Positions 33,966 to 41,773 of a stretch of 64,000 nucleotides of DNA are shown here, one piece after another (the first letter of the stretch is position 1; the number at the start of each line of letters is the position of its first letter). Position numbers and translations under genes: made by a program. Origin of the DNA: Bacteroidia bacterium (GTDB lineage: Bacteria > Bacteroidota > Bacteroidia > Bacteroidales > Bacteroidaceae); contig RZZX01000004.1 of NCBI GenBank assembly GCA_009929715.1, forward strand, positions 1 through 64,000. Reading direction: 5' to 3'. The notes under the pieces are model-generated. The model was given only the letters and a program-made list of their open reading frames with translations, ran no database searches and was not told the DNA's origin.

Positions 33966-35786
33966 CTAATAAAAGTCCAAACCAAACTCCTCTTTAAGCT
34001 GCAACAACGCCTCATTTTTTTGAGCCATAAACTGAAACTTCTCCACACGCCCTACGGCACGCACCGTTTCATTCACCTCACTCACCCGCACCGTCATAGT
34101 AACCTTCGAGTTCTTAAGCTGTTGCCGTAGATAAGGTTCTATCTTAGAGATTAAAGCCATAAAATCACGAGCCGCAATATCATTATCGACCAGCACCTCG
34201 AATGTCTGTCCATCCTTCTGCAACACAGGTTTTATGGCCTGCATACGCTTAGTTAAAGCCGTTTCATCCTGAGACAACTGGCCGGCATATTGCAACCAAT
34301 AATAGTTCAAGTCACGTTCATTAAACATCAGATCTTCCTCAGGCAACATGGTTCGTTGAACCGGCATGGCTGAAGTCTCTTTTTTCGGCTCCTCTACATG
34401 CGGTTTTTTAATAGAAATGCCCAAGCCAGACATTCTAATTAAAGGAACCTTAGGAGCCTCCTTAACAGCCGACGTACCTGACACCGGGTGACTCACAGGA
34501 GATCCGGACATAGACGAGGCCGTTGAAGTTCCATTTGAAATAGAAGAGAACGAGGCGTTAGGCTGGACAACCGGTGAAACCGGTGATTGAGCCGTAACAG
34601 CCGAAGCTACCACCCCTGTCTGTTGGGAAGCCTGCTTAAATATGGGTTTTATAGTCTTCTTAGGGCTACGCCCACTACTCTCGTCGTCAGGTTCCTGCGT
34701 CAATTGCGCAAGCTGTATCAACGTAAGTTCAACTAATAAGCGTTTATTCTTGCTCGTGCGATAACTCATGTCACACGTATTACACAACATCATGGCCCGA
34801 TACAGAAAAGTCTGATGACACTTAGCAGCCTGCTCCTGATAACGCTGTCGGATACTAGACCCCACTTCCAACAAGACAAGTGTAGCGGGATCTTTACTCA
34901 CCAGCAAATCGCGGAAATGCGAAGAAAGCCCAGTCACAAAATGACTTCCGTCGAATCCTTTATTCAACACATCATTAAGCAACAACAACGCATCCGTCAC
35001 CTTATTTTCCAAAAAACAATCAGTCAGTCGGAAATAGTACTCATAATCCAATACGTTCAAATTCTCGATCACACTCTGATAAGTGATGTTTCCACCGGTG
35101 AAACTAACCACCTGATCAAAGATAGACAAAGCATCGCGCATCCCTCCGTCGGCTTTGAGAGCAATCACATTAAGCGCCTCCGGTTCGGCCGTAATGCCCT
35201 CCTTTGAGGCCACATAAAGCAAGTGCTCCACTGTATCTTCCACGCCGATGCGATTAAAATCATAGATCTGGCAACGCGATAAGATGGTCGGTATGATCTT
35301 ATGCTTCTCTGTCGTTGCCAAAATAAAGATAGCATGATGTGGAGGTTCTTCCAGTGTTTTTAGAAAAGCATTAAAAGCATTGTTGCTCAACATATGAACC
35401 TCATCTATAATATAGACTTTATATTTCCCGATTTGTGGTGGTACGCGTACCTGTTCTACCAACTGCCGAATATCATCGACCGAGTTATTAGAAGCCGCAT
35501 CAAGTTCATGAATATTATAAGAACGATGCTCATCAAAAGCCAAACAAGATTCGCACTGGTTACAAGCTTCTCCATCGGCCGTGGGCGATAAACAGTTAAT
35601 CGTTTTAGCAAAGATACGTGCGCAAGTGGTTTTTCCAACCCCTCGAGGTCCGCAAAACAGATACGCATGCGCCAGCTTACCGATAGCGATGGCGTTTTTC
35701 AGAGTCGCTGCTAATGCCCGTTGGCCAACTACTGAGTCGAAGGTCGACGGACGGTATTTGCGAGCCGATACAATATAATTTTCCAT
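33966..35786 (-). CDS. dnaX: DNA polymerase III subunit gamma/tau
   Basis: The 606-residue protein is the clamp-loader ATPase. MENYIVSARKYRPSTFDSVVGQ is the canonical start. Walker A GPRGVGKTTC is near 45-54. Four cysteines of the zinc module are in CLSPTADGEACNQCESC. Walker B IIDEVHMLSNNAFNAFLKTLEEPP and the SRC sensor (ILSRCQIYDF) follow. A proline/serine/threonine-rich linker spans about 360-470, and a C-terminal tau-like domain (about 475-606) is expected to contact the polymerase. I looked for, but did not find, an obvious slippery A-run producing gamma by frameshift. Its promoter TACATTTG is 33 bp upstream. Confidence 0.96.
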   Translation of the reverse strand: MENYIVSARKYRPSTFDSVVGQRALAATLKNAIAIGKLAHAYLFCGPRGVGKTTCARIFAKTINCLSPTADGEACNQCESCLAFDEHRSYNIHELDAASNNSVDDIRQLVEQVRVPPQIGKYKVYIIDEVHMLSNNAFNAFLKTLEEPPHHAIFILATTEKHKIIPTILSRCQIYDFNRIGVEDTVEHLLYVASKEGITAEPEALNVIALKADGGMRDALSIFDQVVSFTGGNITYQSVIENLNVLDYEYYFRLTDCFLENKVTDALLLLNDVLNKGFDGSHFVTGLSSHFRDLLVSKDPATLVLLEVGSSIRQRYQEQAAKCHQTFLYRAMMLCNTCDMSYRTSKNKRLLVELTLIQLAQLTQEPDDESSGRSPKKTIKPIFKQASQQTGVVASAVTAQSPVSPVVQPNASFSSISNGTSTASSMSGSPVSHPVSGTSAVKEAPKVPLIRMSGLGISIKKPHVEEPKKETSAMPVQRTMLPEEDLMFNERDLNYYWLQYAGQLSQDETALTKRMQAIKPVLQKDGQTFEVLVDNDIAARDFMALISKIEPYLRQQLKNSKVTMTVRVSEVNETVRAVGRVEKFQFMAQKNEALLQLKEEFGLDFY

Positions 35787-35818
35787 AATGGGAAGTCTAC
35801 GTTATTATTCAGTTTCTG

Positions 35819-35826
35819 CAAATGTA
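35819..35826 (-). promoter_or_regulatory. Bacteroidetes -7 element TACATTTG (minus strand)
   Basis: Exact match upstream of dnaX. Confidence 0.75.
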
Positions 35827-35903
35827 CATAAAAAAGTCGTAAGTAATCACTCATACCACAGAAGTTTTGACTTAGAAAAGGGAAGAATCTGAGTTATTAA
35901 TTT

Positions 35904-35911
35904 TATCTTTG
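35904..35911 (+). promoter_or_regulatory. Bacteroidetes -7 element TATCTTTG
   Basis: Exact match 20 bp before the DivIC/FtsB-like ATG. Confidence 0.75.
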
Positions 35912-35931
35912 CAACAAGAATAAAGACAATT

Positions 35932-36234
35932 ATGGGGAAACTAATCACTATCTGGAACTTCATCCGTCGCTATAAATACCTCATCACAATCGGTATTTTT
36001 AGTGTGATCATCGGTTTTCTAGACGAAAACAGCCTTTATCGCCGTTTCCGATACGCTCACGAAATTCAACTGTTGAAAGAAGAGATCCAGAAGTACCGAA
36101 CCGATTATCAGAATAGTACTCAGCGACTAAAAGAGCTTACTAGTAATCCCGAAGCCATCGAACAGATAGCCCGAGAGAAATACCTCATGAAGAAACCCAA
36201 CGAAGATATTTACGTATTTGAAGATAACCAATGA
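35932..36234 (+). CDS. septum formation initiator, FtsB/DivIC family
   Basis: The 100-residue bitopic protein has a short basic N-terminus and one membrane helix (about 15-30, YLITIGIFSVIIGFL). A periplasmic coiled coil follows (about 40-75, HEIQLLKEEIQKYRTDYQNSTQRLKEL). The conserved C-terminal motif is IEQIAREKYLMKKPNEDIYVFE. This is the FtsB/DivIC layout that joins FtsL and FtsQ in the divisome. The stop codon overlaps the next ATG by 4 bp (ATGA), so the two are translationally coupled. Confidence 0.92.
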   Translation: MGKLITIWNFIRRYKYLITIGIFSVIIGFLDENSLYRRFRYAHEIQLLKEEIQKYRTDYQNSTQRLKELTSNPEAIEQIAREKYLMKKPNEDIYVFEDNQ

Positions 36235-36569
36235 AACAACTTATCCCTCTCCTCTTTACAATTGGCGCTGTTATGTGTTTAATCGGTGCCGCCACCTACA
36301 TCACCGGTTGGATGTACTCCCCTTACCTTTATACGGTAGGAGCTGGTTGTGTAGCTTTTGCTCAGATAAACACACCGGTGAAAGGTAAAAGTAGCACACT
36401 GCGCCGCCTGCGAATTCAGCAGATCTTTGGTGGCATAGCCCTCGTTTTAACTGGCGCATTTATGCTCACCACAAAAGGCAATGAGTGGATAGCCTGCCTA
36501 ACCATCGCTGCCATTTTAGAACTTTACACGGCTTTTCGCATTCCACAAGAAGAGGCCAAAGCCCGTTGA
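36231..36569 (+). CDS. small integral membrane protein coupled to DivIC/FtsB
   Basis: The 112-residue protein has about four hydrophobic segments (5-27, 32-44, 62-80, 86-101: LLFTIGAVMCLIGAATYITGW, YTVGAGCVAFAQI, IFGGIALVLTGAFMLT, WIACLTIAAILELYTAF). It has no enzyme motif. The ATGA overlap with the divisome gene suggests a membrane role connected to cell division or envelope maintenance, but that is context only. It ends in a charged tail QEEAKAR. Confidence 0.8.
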   Translation: MKQLIPLLFTIGAVMCLIGAATYITGWMYSPYLYTVGAGCVAFAQINTPVKGKSSTLRRLRIQQIFGGIALVLTGAFMLTTKGNEWIACLTIAAILELYTAFRIPQEEAKAR

Positions 36570-37358
36570 AAAGAGTGCCATCCGGTTCTCTCAGAGGTTC
36601 TATGAAGAATCACTGTCGGTCATTTACCGAATAAAAAAAAACGCCGTTGTCCTACACACCTCTCACTAAACCGTTCAAGGCCGATTTTCTAGACACTCAT
36701 AGCTGCCCCTAGCGTTAGGTTAGAGACAACTTCGTGTCAGTTGCCAACAGGTTTAGAGTTGACTTCAACAACCTGTTGCTCCCTGAATTTGGCTACATTC
36801 CACAGGCGATAGGTGTAGATCTTCCCATAACCTCAGGCTTGTGTTATTTTCACCCTGTGACTGTTTTATCGATTAAATAAACAGTTTTCTAACACCTCAT
36901 AAAAGCCGTGATAATTATCGGGAATAGATGGGAATAACAGCCTCTTATTCAACCGTTTTAGGATGAATCTAAGGTGAAATAAAAGAAGCTTAATGGCATA
37001 ACTCAAGACTATTTAGTGCTTTTATGCGTTCTTTTTCTACACTTCACCTAGGTGAAGTGTATACGTCACCCGGGTGAAGTGTATACTTCATGCAGGTGAA
37101 GTGTACACTTCATGCAGGTGAAGTGTAGTAAGGAGAGTTCTTTAACAGTTATCTGAGCAGTGGTAGTAACTTAGTAAAGGCCTATTGCGCTCAAAACTGC
37201 CCGAGAAAGAGGTGAAAGGGCGATGGAAATGCACGGTTTACTCTACACTCACCGGCTTGTACCAAAGAGGGCATTGCGGACTTGAATCTGTTTATGCAGG
37301 AAGGGCTGGTTGCGCCTCACGGAGGTGTTTCGCATAAGATGTCTGTCTTCCCGAACAT
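36570..37358. other. 856-bp convergent intergenic region (up to 37425) with a 22-bp repeat array, no intact gene
   Basis: No ORF over 60 codons with coding character was found. Contents are an inverted repeat CAACAGGTT/AACCTGTTG (36745-36778, 16-nt loop), a weak ACTGTTT/AAACAGT hairpin near 36860-36890, the 22-bp array at 37038-37127 and the terminator at 37359-37407. A short open stretch around 37260-37350 reads in one frame as TKEGIADLNLFMQEGLVAP. It could be the remnant of a decayed gene, but I do not recognise it. Confidence 0.5.
37038..37127. repeat. tandem array, four units at exactly 22-bp period, dyad-symmetric
   Basis: GGTGAAGTGTA begins at 37051, 37073, 37095 and 37117, exactly 22 bp apart. 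Each unit is centred on a dyad. The first is a perfect 24-bp palindrome (37038-37061, core CACCTAGGTG). The second is centred on CCCGGG, and the third and fourth have CTTCA/TGAAG arms. It lies between convergent genes and has no spacers. Confidence 0.9.
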
Positions 37359-37407
37359 AAAAAAATCCCGTTGGACACTCTTGCGAATCATCCAACGGGA
37401 TTTTTAA
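37359..37407 (-). terminator. intrinsic terminator after the Skp-like gene
   Basis: AAATCCCGTTGGA pairs with TCCAACGGGATTT with long A/T runs on both sides. It is 19 bp past the stop codon of the minus-strand OmpH/Skp gene. Confidence 0.92.
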
Positions 37408-37425
37408 TAAAGCCTTTCTGCTCTT

Positions 37426-38028
37426 TTATTTCTTTGAAGAAGAATATCTGGCATTCAACCCTTCGATCACGTCTTTAGTGATATTAAAGCTTTTGTCGGC
37501 ATACAATAGATTATCAAAACCTGTATTGCTGAAAATCATGTTATAACCATGCTTTTTATTATAGTCTTTCAAAAAAGCATTGATCGAGTCACGGAACATT
37601 AAGCTGTTCTTCTCATTCTCTCTCATCAACTCCTCTTGCAATTTATTGCTCAAATTTTGTAATTCTTGCTCTTTTTGAGCCAAACGAGCGTATTGTGATT
37701 CAGCACTCTCTTTAGACAAGAAAGCATTGTTTTCATATTTTTTCTGAAATTCTTGTTTATCTTTAGCTAATTCATTAGCCTTCTGATTCAACTGCAAACG
37801 AACGTTTTCACTCTTCTTGACCATAGCCTCATTCAAATCAACACAAAAATTGTATTTTGCCAAAAGAGTATCTATTTCCACATAAGCAATCTTCATTCCC
37901 GATAATCCAGCCGACGCCTGTACTGTATCAGCATCAGCTTTACTATCAGCCTTTCCTGCACATTGTGAAAACAGAACGATAAAAGCAAGGGCTGCAAAAC
38001 CATTGATGAGGTAGTTTATTCTCTTCAT
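37426..38028 (-). CDS. OmpH/Skp-family periplasmic chaperone, lipoprotein
   Basis: The 200-residue protein has a lipoprotein signal peptide ending at C23 (VLFSQC). Skp is normally a soluble periplasmic protein, so this one appears membrane-tethered. MKIAYVEIDTLLAKYNF is the conserved Skp start. A long coiled coil at about 80-155 (KANELAKDKQEFQKKYENN, LAQKEQELQNLSNKLQEELMRENEKN) forms the tentacles, and YNMIFSNTGFDNLLYADKSFNIT returns to the beta body. It would hold outer-membrane proteins during transport. It follows the 77-residue membrane protein gene by 26 bp in one probable operon. Confidence 0.9.
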   Translation of the reverse strand: MKRINYLINGFAALAFIVLFSQCAGKADSKADADTVQASAGLSGMKIAYVEIDTLLAKYNFCVDLNEAMVKKSENVRLQLNQKANELAKDKQEFQKKYENNAFLSKESAESQYARLAQKEQELQNLSNKLQEELMRENEKNSLMFRDSINAFLKDYNKKHGYNMIFSNTGFDNLLYADKSFNITKDVIEGLNARYSSSKK

Positions 38029-38054
38029 AATTGTTATTTGTTTGTTTATAAGTT

Positions 38055-38288
38055 TTAATTCATATTATTAGTTAAGGTTTTCTCTCTTTCATTGATAGAA
38101 AAACGAGGCTTCTGCTGAGCTTCGCGATCTTGAGACTGTGCACATCCAATGCCTCTCTCACGCAAGGCTTTATTGCCACTGACATGACCACTAGGAAACT
38201 TCCCTCCCTTTACGAAAAAGATTTTTATGCCTAATAATACTATACAAATAGCAACTATTAACAAAGTTATGACTATAGTCTCGACCAT
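38055..38288 (-). CDS. small conserved membrane protein of unknown function
   Basis: The 77-residue protein has one N-terminal membrane helix (about 3-24, ETIVITLLIVAICIVLLGIKIFF). A short cytoplasmic or periplasmic tail follows with VKGGKFPSGHVSGNKALRERGIGCAQSQDREAQ. I recall close homologues with the same VKGG-FP--HVSGNKA-RERGIGC-QSQD pattern in other Bacteroides, so it is real. The conserved cysteine after RGIG is notable. It precedes the Skp-like gene by 26 bp and has its own TATCTTTG promoter. A link with envelope protein folding is inferred from context only. Confidence 0.75.
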   Translation of the reverse strand: MVETIVITLLIVAICIVLLGIKIFFVKGGKFPSGHVSGNKALRERGIGCAQSQDREAQQKPRFSINEREKTLTNNMN

Positions 38289-38308
38289 TTCTATTAAATT
38301 TGTGAATG

Positions 38309-38316
38309 CAAAGATA
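38309..38316 (-). promoter_or_regulatory. Bacteroidetes -7 element TATCTTTG (minus strand)
   Basis: Exact match 20 bp upstream of the 77-residue membrane protein. It drives that gene and probably the Skp-like gene. Confidence 0.75.
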
Positions 38317-38420
38317 TGTTTTAAAGAGAAACGAATTAAGTTAGCTCAATTAAATTAACCATATTTAGCAATAGTAGATTAAATAACACACCTATTATTC
38401 CTAAAAAAAAGAGAAATAAC

Positions 38421-39881
38421 ATGGAAAAAAAAGATTTAAAACCGGCAGGTATCTTTAAGTACTTTGAAGAGATATGCCATATTCCACGCCCTTCAAAAAG
38501 AGAGGAAAAAATGACTGCCTATTTAAAGGCTTTCGGTGAGAAACTTCAGTTGGAGACCAAAGTCGATAAAATAGGCAACGTGCTGATTAAAAAACCGGCT
38601 ACTCCGGGTAAGGAAAATCTAAAAACAGTCATTTTACAATCGCATACCGACATGGTTTGCGAAAAGAACAACGATGTGGTACACGACTTCCTTACGGATC
38701 CAATAGAGACTATCGTCGAGGGGGAATGGCTGAAAGCTAACGGAACCACACTTGGAGCCGACAATGGTATCGGGGTGGCTACGGAATTGGCTCTCTTGGC
38801 CGATAACACCATCGAACATGGTCCGATAGAGTGTCTGTTCACCGTGGATGAAGAGACTGGGCTATCGGGTGCTTTTGCTCTGGAAGAGGGCTTTATGGAA
38901 GGGGAGATTTTATTAAACTTGGACTCGGAAGATGAAGGAGAACTGTTTATCGGCTGTGCCGGCGGTATCGACTCTGTTGCCGAATTTACTTATAAAGAGG
39001 TCGAAGTACCAGAAGATTATTACTGCTTCAAGGTAACCGTAAAGGGCTTGAAGGGAGGCCATTCGGGTGGTGATATCCATTTGGGTAGAGGAAATGCCAA
39101 CAAGATTTTGAATCGTTTCTTGAGTCGCACCGCTAGCAAGCACCTCTTCTATTTGTGCGAAATTAATGGCGGTAATCTTCGCAATGCCATCCCACGCGAA
39201 GCGTATGCCGTTTGTGCAGTACCCGAAAGTGCTAAACACGATATCCGGACGGATCTGAATATCTTCATCAGCGAGGTAGAAAACGAATTGAGTGTGACAG
39301 AACCTGATTTGAAAATCACGCTCGAATCGGAAGCTACTTGCGCAAAAGCAATCGACCAAGATACTTCACGCCGACTGATTAAAGCGTTATATGCTGCCCC
39401 ACACGGAGTTTTTGCTATGAGTCAAGATATTCCGGGGCTGGTGGAAACATCAACTAATTTAGCGTCTATCAAGATGAAACCGAATCATACCATCCGCATC
39501 GAAACAAGCCAACGCAGTTCGATTCTCTCTTCACGGGATGACATGGCCAATACGGTGCGTGCGGTGTTCCAACTAGCCGGAGCAAAAATTTCATCGGGCG
39601 ATGGCTATCCGGGCTGGAAGCCTAATCCACACTCAGAAATCCTTCAAGTGGCCAATGAATCGTACAAACGTTTGTTTGGCGTAGAAGCGAAGGTTAAAGC
39701 GATCCATGCGGGATTGGAATGTGGCTTGTTCTTGGATAAATACCCTGCCTTGGACATGGTTTCATTTGGACCAACTCTGATCGGCGTACACTCACCCGAC
39801 GAGCGTTTACTCATTCCTACGGTAGAGAAATATTGGGACCATTTACTCGATATATTAAAGCATATTCCGGAAAAGAACTAA
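38421..39881 (+). CDS. pepD: aminoacyl-histidine dipeptidase (M20C, PepD)
   Basis: The 486-residue cytoplasmic zinc dipeptidase cleaves X-His (carnosine-like) and other dipeptides. Metal ligands are visible in VILQSHTDMVCEKN (His and catalytic Asp), TTLGADNGIGVA (bridging Asp), TVDEETGLSGA (catalytic and ligand Glu), LNLDSEDEGELFIGCAGG and, at the end, GVHSPDERLLI. The lid or dimerisation domain spans about 205-390 and contains GLKGGHSGGDIHLGRGNANK. The length matches the family. It is followed within 21 bp by the secreted EEP-family gene, but a strong hairpin at 39946 probably ends its transcript. Confidence 0.95.
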   Translation: MEKKDLKPAGIFKYFEEICHIPRPSKREEKMTAYLKAFGEKLQLETKVDKIGNVLIKKPATPGKENLKTVILQSHTDMVCEKNNDVVHDFLTDPIETIVEGEWLKANGTTLGADNGIGVATELALLADNTIEHGPIECLFTVDEETGLSGAFALEEGFMEGEILLNLDSEDEGELFIGCAGGIDSVAEFTYKEVEVPEDYYCFKVTVKGLKGGHSGGDIHLGRGNANKILNRFLSRTASKHLFYLCEINGGNLRNAIPREAYAVCAVPESAKHDIRTDLNIFISEVENELSVTEPDLKITLESEATCAKAIDQDTSRRLIKALYAAPHGVFAMSQDIPGLVETSTNLASIKMKPNHTIRIETSQRSSILSSRDDMANTVRAVFQLAGAKISSGDGYPGWKPNPHSEILQVANESYKRLFGVEAKVKAIHAGLECGLFLDKYPALDMVSFGPTLIGVHSPDERLLIPTVEKYWDHLLDILKHIPEKN

Positions 39882-39911
39882 GTTCATCGGATCAATCTCA
39901 GTTTGTTAATC

Positions 39912-41000
39912 ATGCAAAAATTACAGCCTAGAGATAGCTATAGACAAGACAAGAACAGCGAGCATGCTGTTCTTGTCTTATTTGTTTGTTTATTGATGAT
40001 GGGGGGCATTACGCCTTCTTTTTCACAAGAACGACCATTTAAGGTGATGTGTTGGAACGTAGAAAATCTGTTCGACACCAAGCACGATAGCCTAAAGAAC
40101 GATGAAGAGTTCTTGCCTGAAGCCATGCGTCATTGGACTTATAGCCGATACCAAAAGAAACTAGGCGATATAGCTGCTGTCATTACAGCAGTGGGAGAAT
40201 GGGAACCACCGGCATTAGTAGGGTTGTGCGAAGTTGAAAATGAACACGTTCTAACCGCTTTGACCTGTTTTTCTCCTCTCAAAGAGCTTGGATACCGGTA
40301 TGTTATGACCCAGTCTGATGACCAACGGGGAATCGATGTGGCGCTGCTTTATCAGCGAGATCGGTTTAAACTCCTGAATAGTCGGCCGATCAGCGTGGGG
40401 AGATATCTCAAACACCGACCAACGCGGGATTTGCTTCATGTCAGCGGAGTCTTGTTGACCGGTGACACACTCGATCTTTTTATCTGCCACCTACCATCAC
40501 GTTCGGGCGGACATTATCGCCTCTCGGAGCCTTACCGGCTATGGGTGGCTAAAAAATTACGTTCAGAGGCTGATCGGGTGATGCACACTCGACGCTGCCC
40601 GCAGATTTTAATCATGGGCGATTTTAATGATTATCCGGACAACCGCTCCATAACAGAGATTTTACAAGCTCAAATTCCAACAGCCCCAATAGAGCCTCAT
40701 GGCTATTACCACCTCTTGGCCGAAAAGGTTAAGAAGCAACACACTGGCTCCTATAAATTTCAAGGTGAATGGAACTTGTTGGATCATCTCATCGTTTCGG
40801 GTACCTTGCTCAACCCGGAAAACTCTTTTTTTACCAAAGCGGAAAAAGCAAAAATAGCACGCTTGCCGATGTTGCTGATTGAGGATCGAACATTCGGGGG
40901 TGATAAACCTTTTCGTACTTATCAAGGGTTCAAATATCAGGGAGGCATCAGTGATCACCTCCCCGTTTATGTGGATTTTACAGAAAGAATAGCGTATTAA
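39912..41000 (+). CDS. secreted endonuclease/exonuclease/phosphatase-family protein
   Basis: The 362-residue protein starts at ATG 39912; the longer ORF uses a TTG three codons upstream. A hydrophobic signal peptide (about 21-38, HAVLVLFVCLLMMGGITP) ends near SFSQ. The EEP fold follows: VMCWNVENLFDTKHD with the metal-site N and E, VGLCEVENEHVL, FICHLPSRSGG with a catalytic His, ILIMGDFNDYPDNRS with the D-x-N pair, and GGISDHLPVYVDF with the final D-H. It is a secreted metal-dependent phosphodiesterase acting on nucleic acid or on phosphoester lipids or sugars. The hairpin at 39946-39979 lies inside the signal-peptide coding region. Confidence 0.9.
   Translation: MQKLQPRDSYRQDKNSEHAVLVLFVCLLMMGGITPSFSQERPFKVMCWNVENLFDTKHDSLKNDEEFLPEAMRHWTYSRYQKKLGDIAAVITAVGEWEPPALVGLCEVENEHVLTALTCFSPLKELGYRYVMTQSDDQRGIDVALLYQRDRFKLLNSRPISVGRYLKHRPTRDLLHVSGVLLTGDTLDLFICHLPSRSGGHYRLSEPYRLWVAKKLRSEADRVMHTRRCPQILIMGDFNDYPDNRSITEILQAQIPTAPIEPHGYYHLLAEKVKKQHTGSYKFQGEWNLLDHLIVSGTLLNPENSFFTKAEKAKIARLPMLLIEDRTFGGDKPFRTYQGFKYQGGISDHLPVYVDFTERIAY
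39946..39985 (+). terminator. terminator-like hairpin inside the 5' coding region of the EEP gene
   Basis: AAGACAAGAACAGC pairs perfectly with GCTGTTCTTGTCTT over a 6-nt loop, followed by ATTTGTTTGTTTATT. It is 64 bp past the pepD stop, but within codons 12-23 of the EEP gene. Confidence 0.7.
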
Positions 41001-41020
41001 GAAGCGTGCTCGAAAGAGCA

Positions 41021-41773
41021 TTAGAGACAACCGGCGTTCCGAATAAATGTTTCGGCTTGCAACAGCGTCTCGGGCTTTCCGATATCCATCAGTTGTAATT
41101 GATCGGTTAGATGACCGGAGACCTTAACACGACTGCACACTGAAAGGTAAAAGTCCATGATGGAGAACTTCCCTTGCCACGGACCTTCATCCATAACTGT
41201 GTAGATTTCGGGCGACAGGACGTGGATACCACTAAAAGCGTAAGCTCTATGAAGCCCTTCATCGTAGTTAAACCCCGCAGGCTTCACCTGTTGGGTCTCT
41301 TTGTTGACCCACCCACGAAGTTGATCGGCCTCATCGAACAGTAGGTAACGCGAGGTTTGTCGCGCACTAGCCAACAAAGTGGCAATGCTGTCTCCATGGA
41401 CATGTGTCTGATAGAGTGCTGCCAAGTCAACATCTGAGAGGATATCGGCATTGTGAACCAAAAACGGGGTTCGGTCGGCTTCAAAAAACGTTCGGGCTTT
41501 TAAGATCCCACCACCAGTATCGAGCAAGCAATCCCGTTCGTCGGAAAGGTGAATAGTCAGACCAAACTGCTCCTTCGACCGAAGGAATTCGATGATCTGC
41601 TCACCGAAATGATGAATGTTAATAACCAGTTCAGTAAAACCGGCCAACTTTAATTTTAAGATAACATGCTCCAACATGGGTACACCGGCTACAGGTACCA
41701 AAGCTTTAGGCATCGTGTCGGTCAGGGGCTTCAAACGTGTTCCAAGACCGGCAGCAAAAATCATCGCTTTCAT
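41021..41773 (-). CDS. sugar-1-phosphate nucleotidylyltransferase, MurU-like
   Basis: The 250-residue protein is a nucleotidyltransferase. MKAMIFAAGLGTRLKPLTDTMPKALVPVAGVPM has the G-x-G-T-R and P-K pyrophosphorylase signature. LVHNADILSDVDL is the metal-binding NxD motif and FSGIHVLSP is also conserved. The short length, lack of an acyltransferase domain and position behind an AmgK-like kinase identify it as MurU-like. MurU makes UDP-MurNAc from MurNAc-1-phosphate in peptidoglycan recycling. Its ATG overlaps the kinase stop by 4 bp (41770-41773), so the two are translationally coupled. A general hexose-1-phosphate uridylyltransferase remains possible. Confidence 0.85.
   Translation of the reverse strand: MKAMIFAAGLGTRLKPLTDTMPKALVPVAGVPMLEHVILKLKLAGFTELVINIHHFGEQIIEFLRSKEQFGLTIHLSDERDCLLDTGGGILKARTFFEADRTPFLVHNADILSDVDLAALYQTHVHGDSIATLLASARQTSRYLLFDEADQLRGWVNKETQQVKPAGFNYDEGLHRAYAFSGIHVLSPEIYTVMDEGPWQGKFSIMDFYLSVCSRVKVSGHLTDQLQLMDIGKPETLLQAETFIRNAGCL

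Noticed and set aside
33966..35786. programmed frameshift producing DnaX gamma
   Set aside because: I saw no A-rich slippery sequence followed by a hairpin at the right place in the gene.
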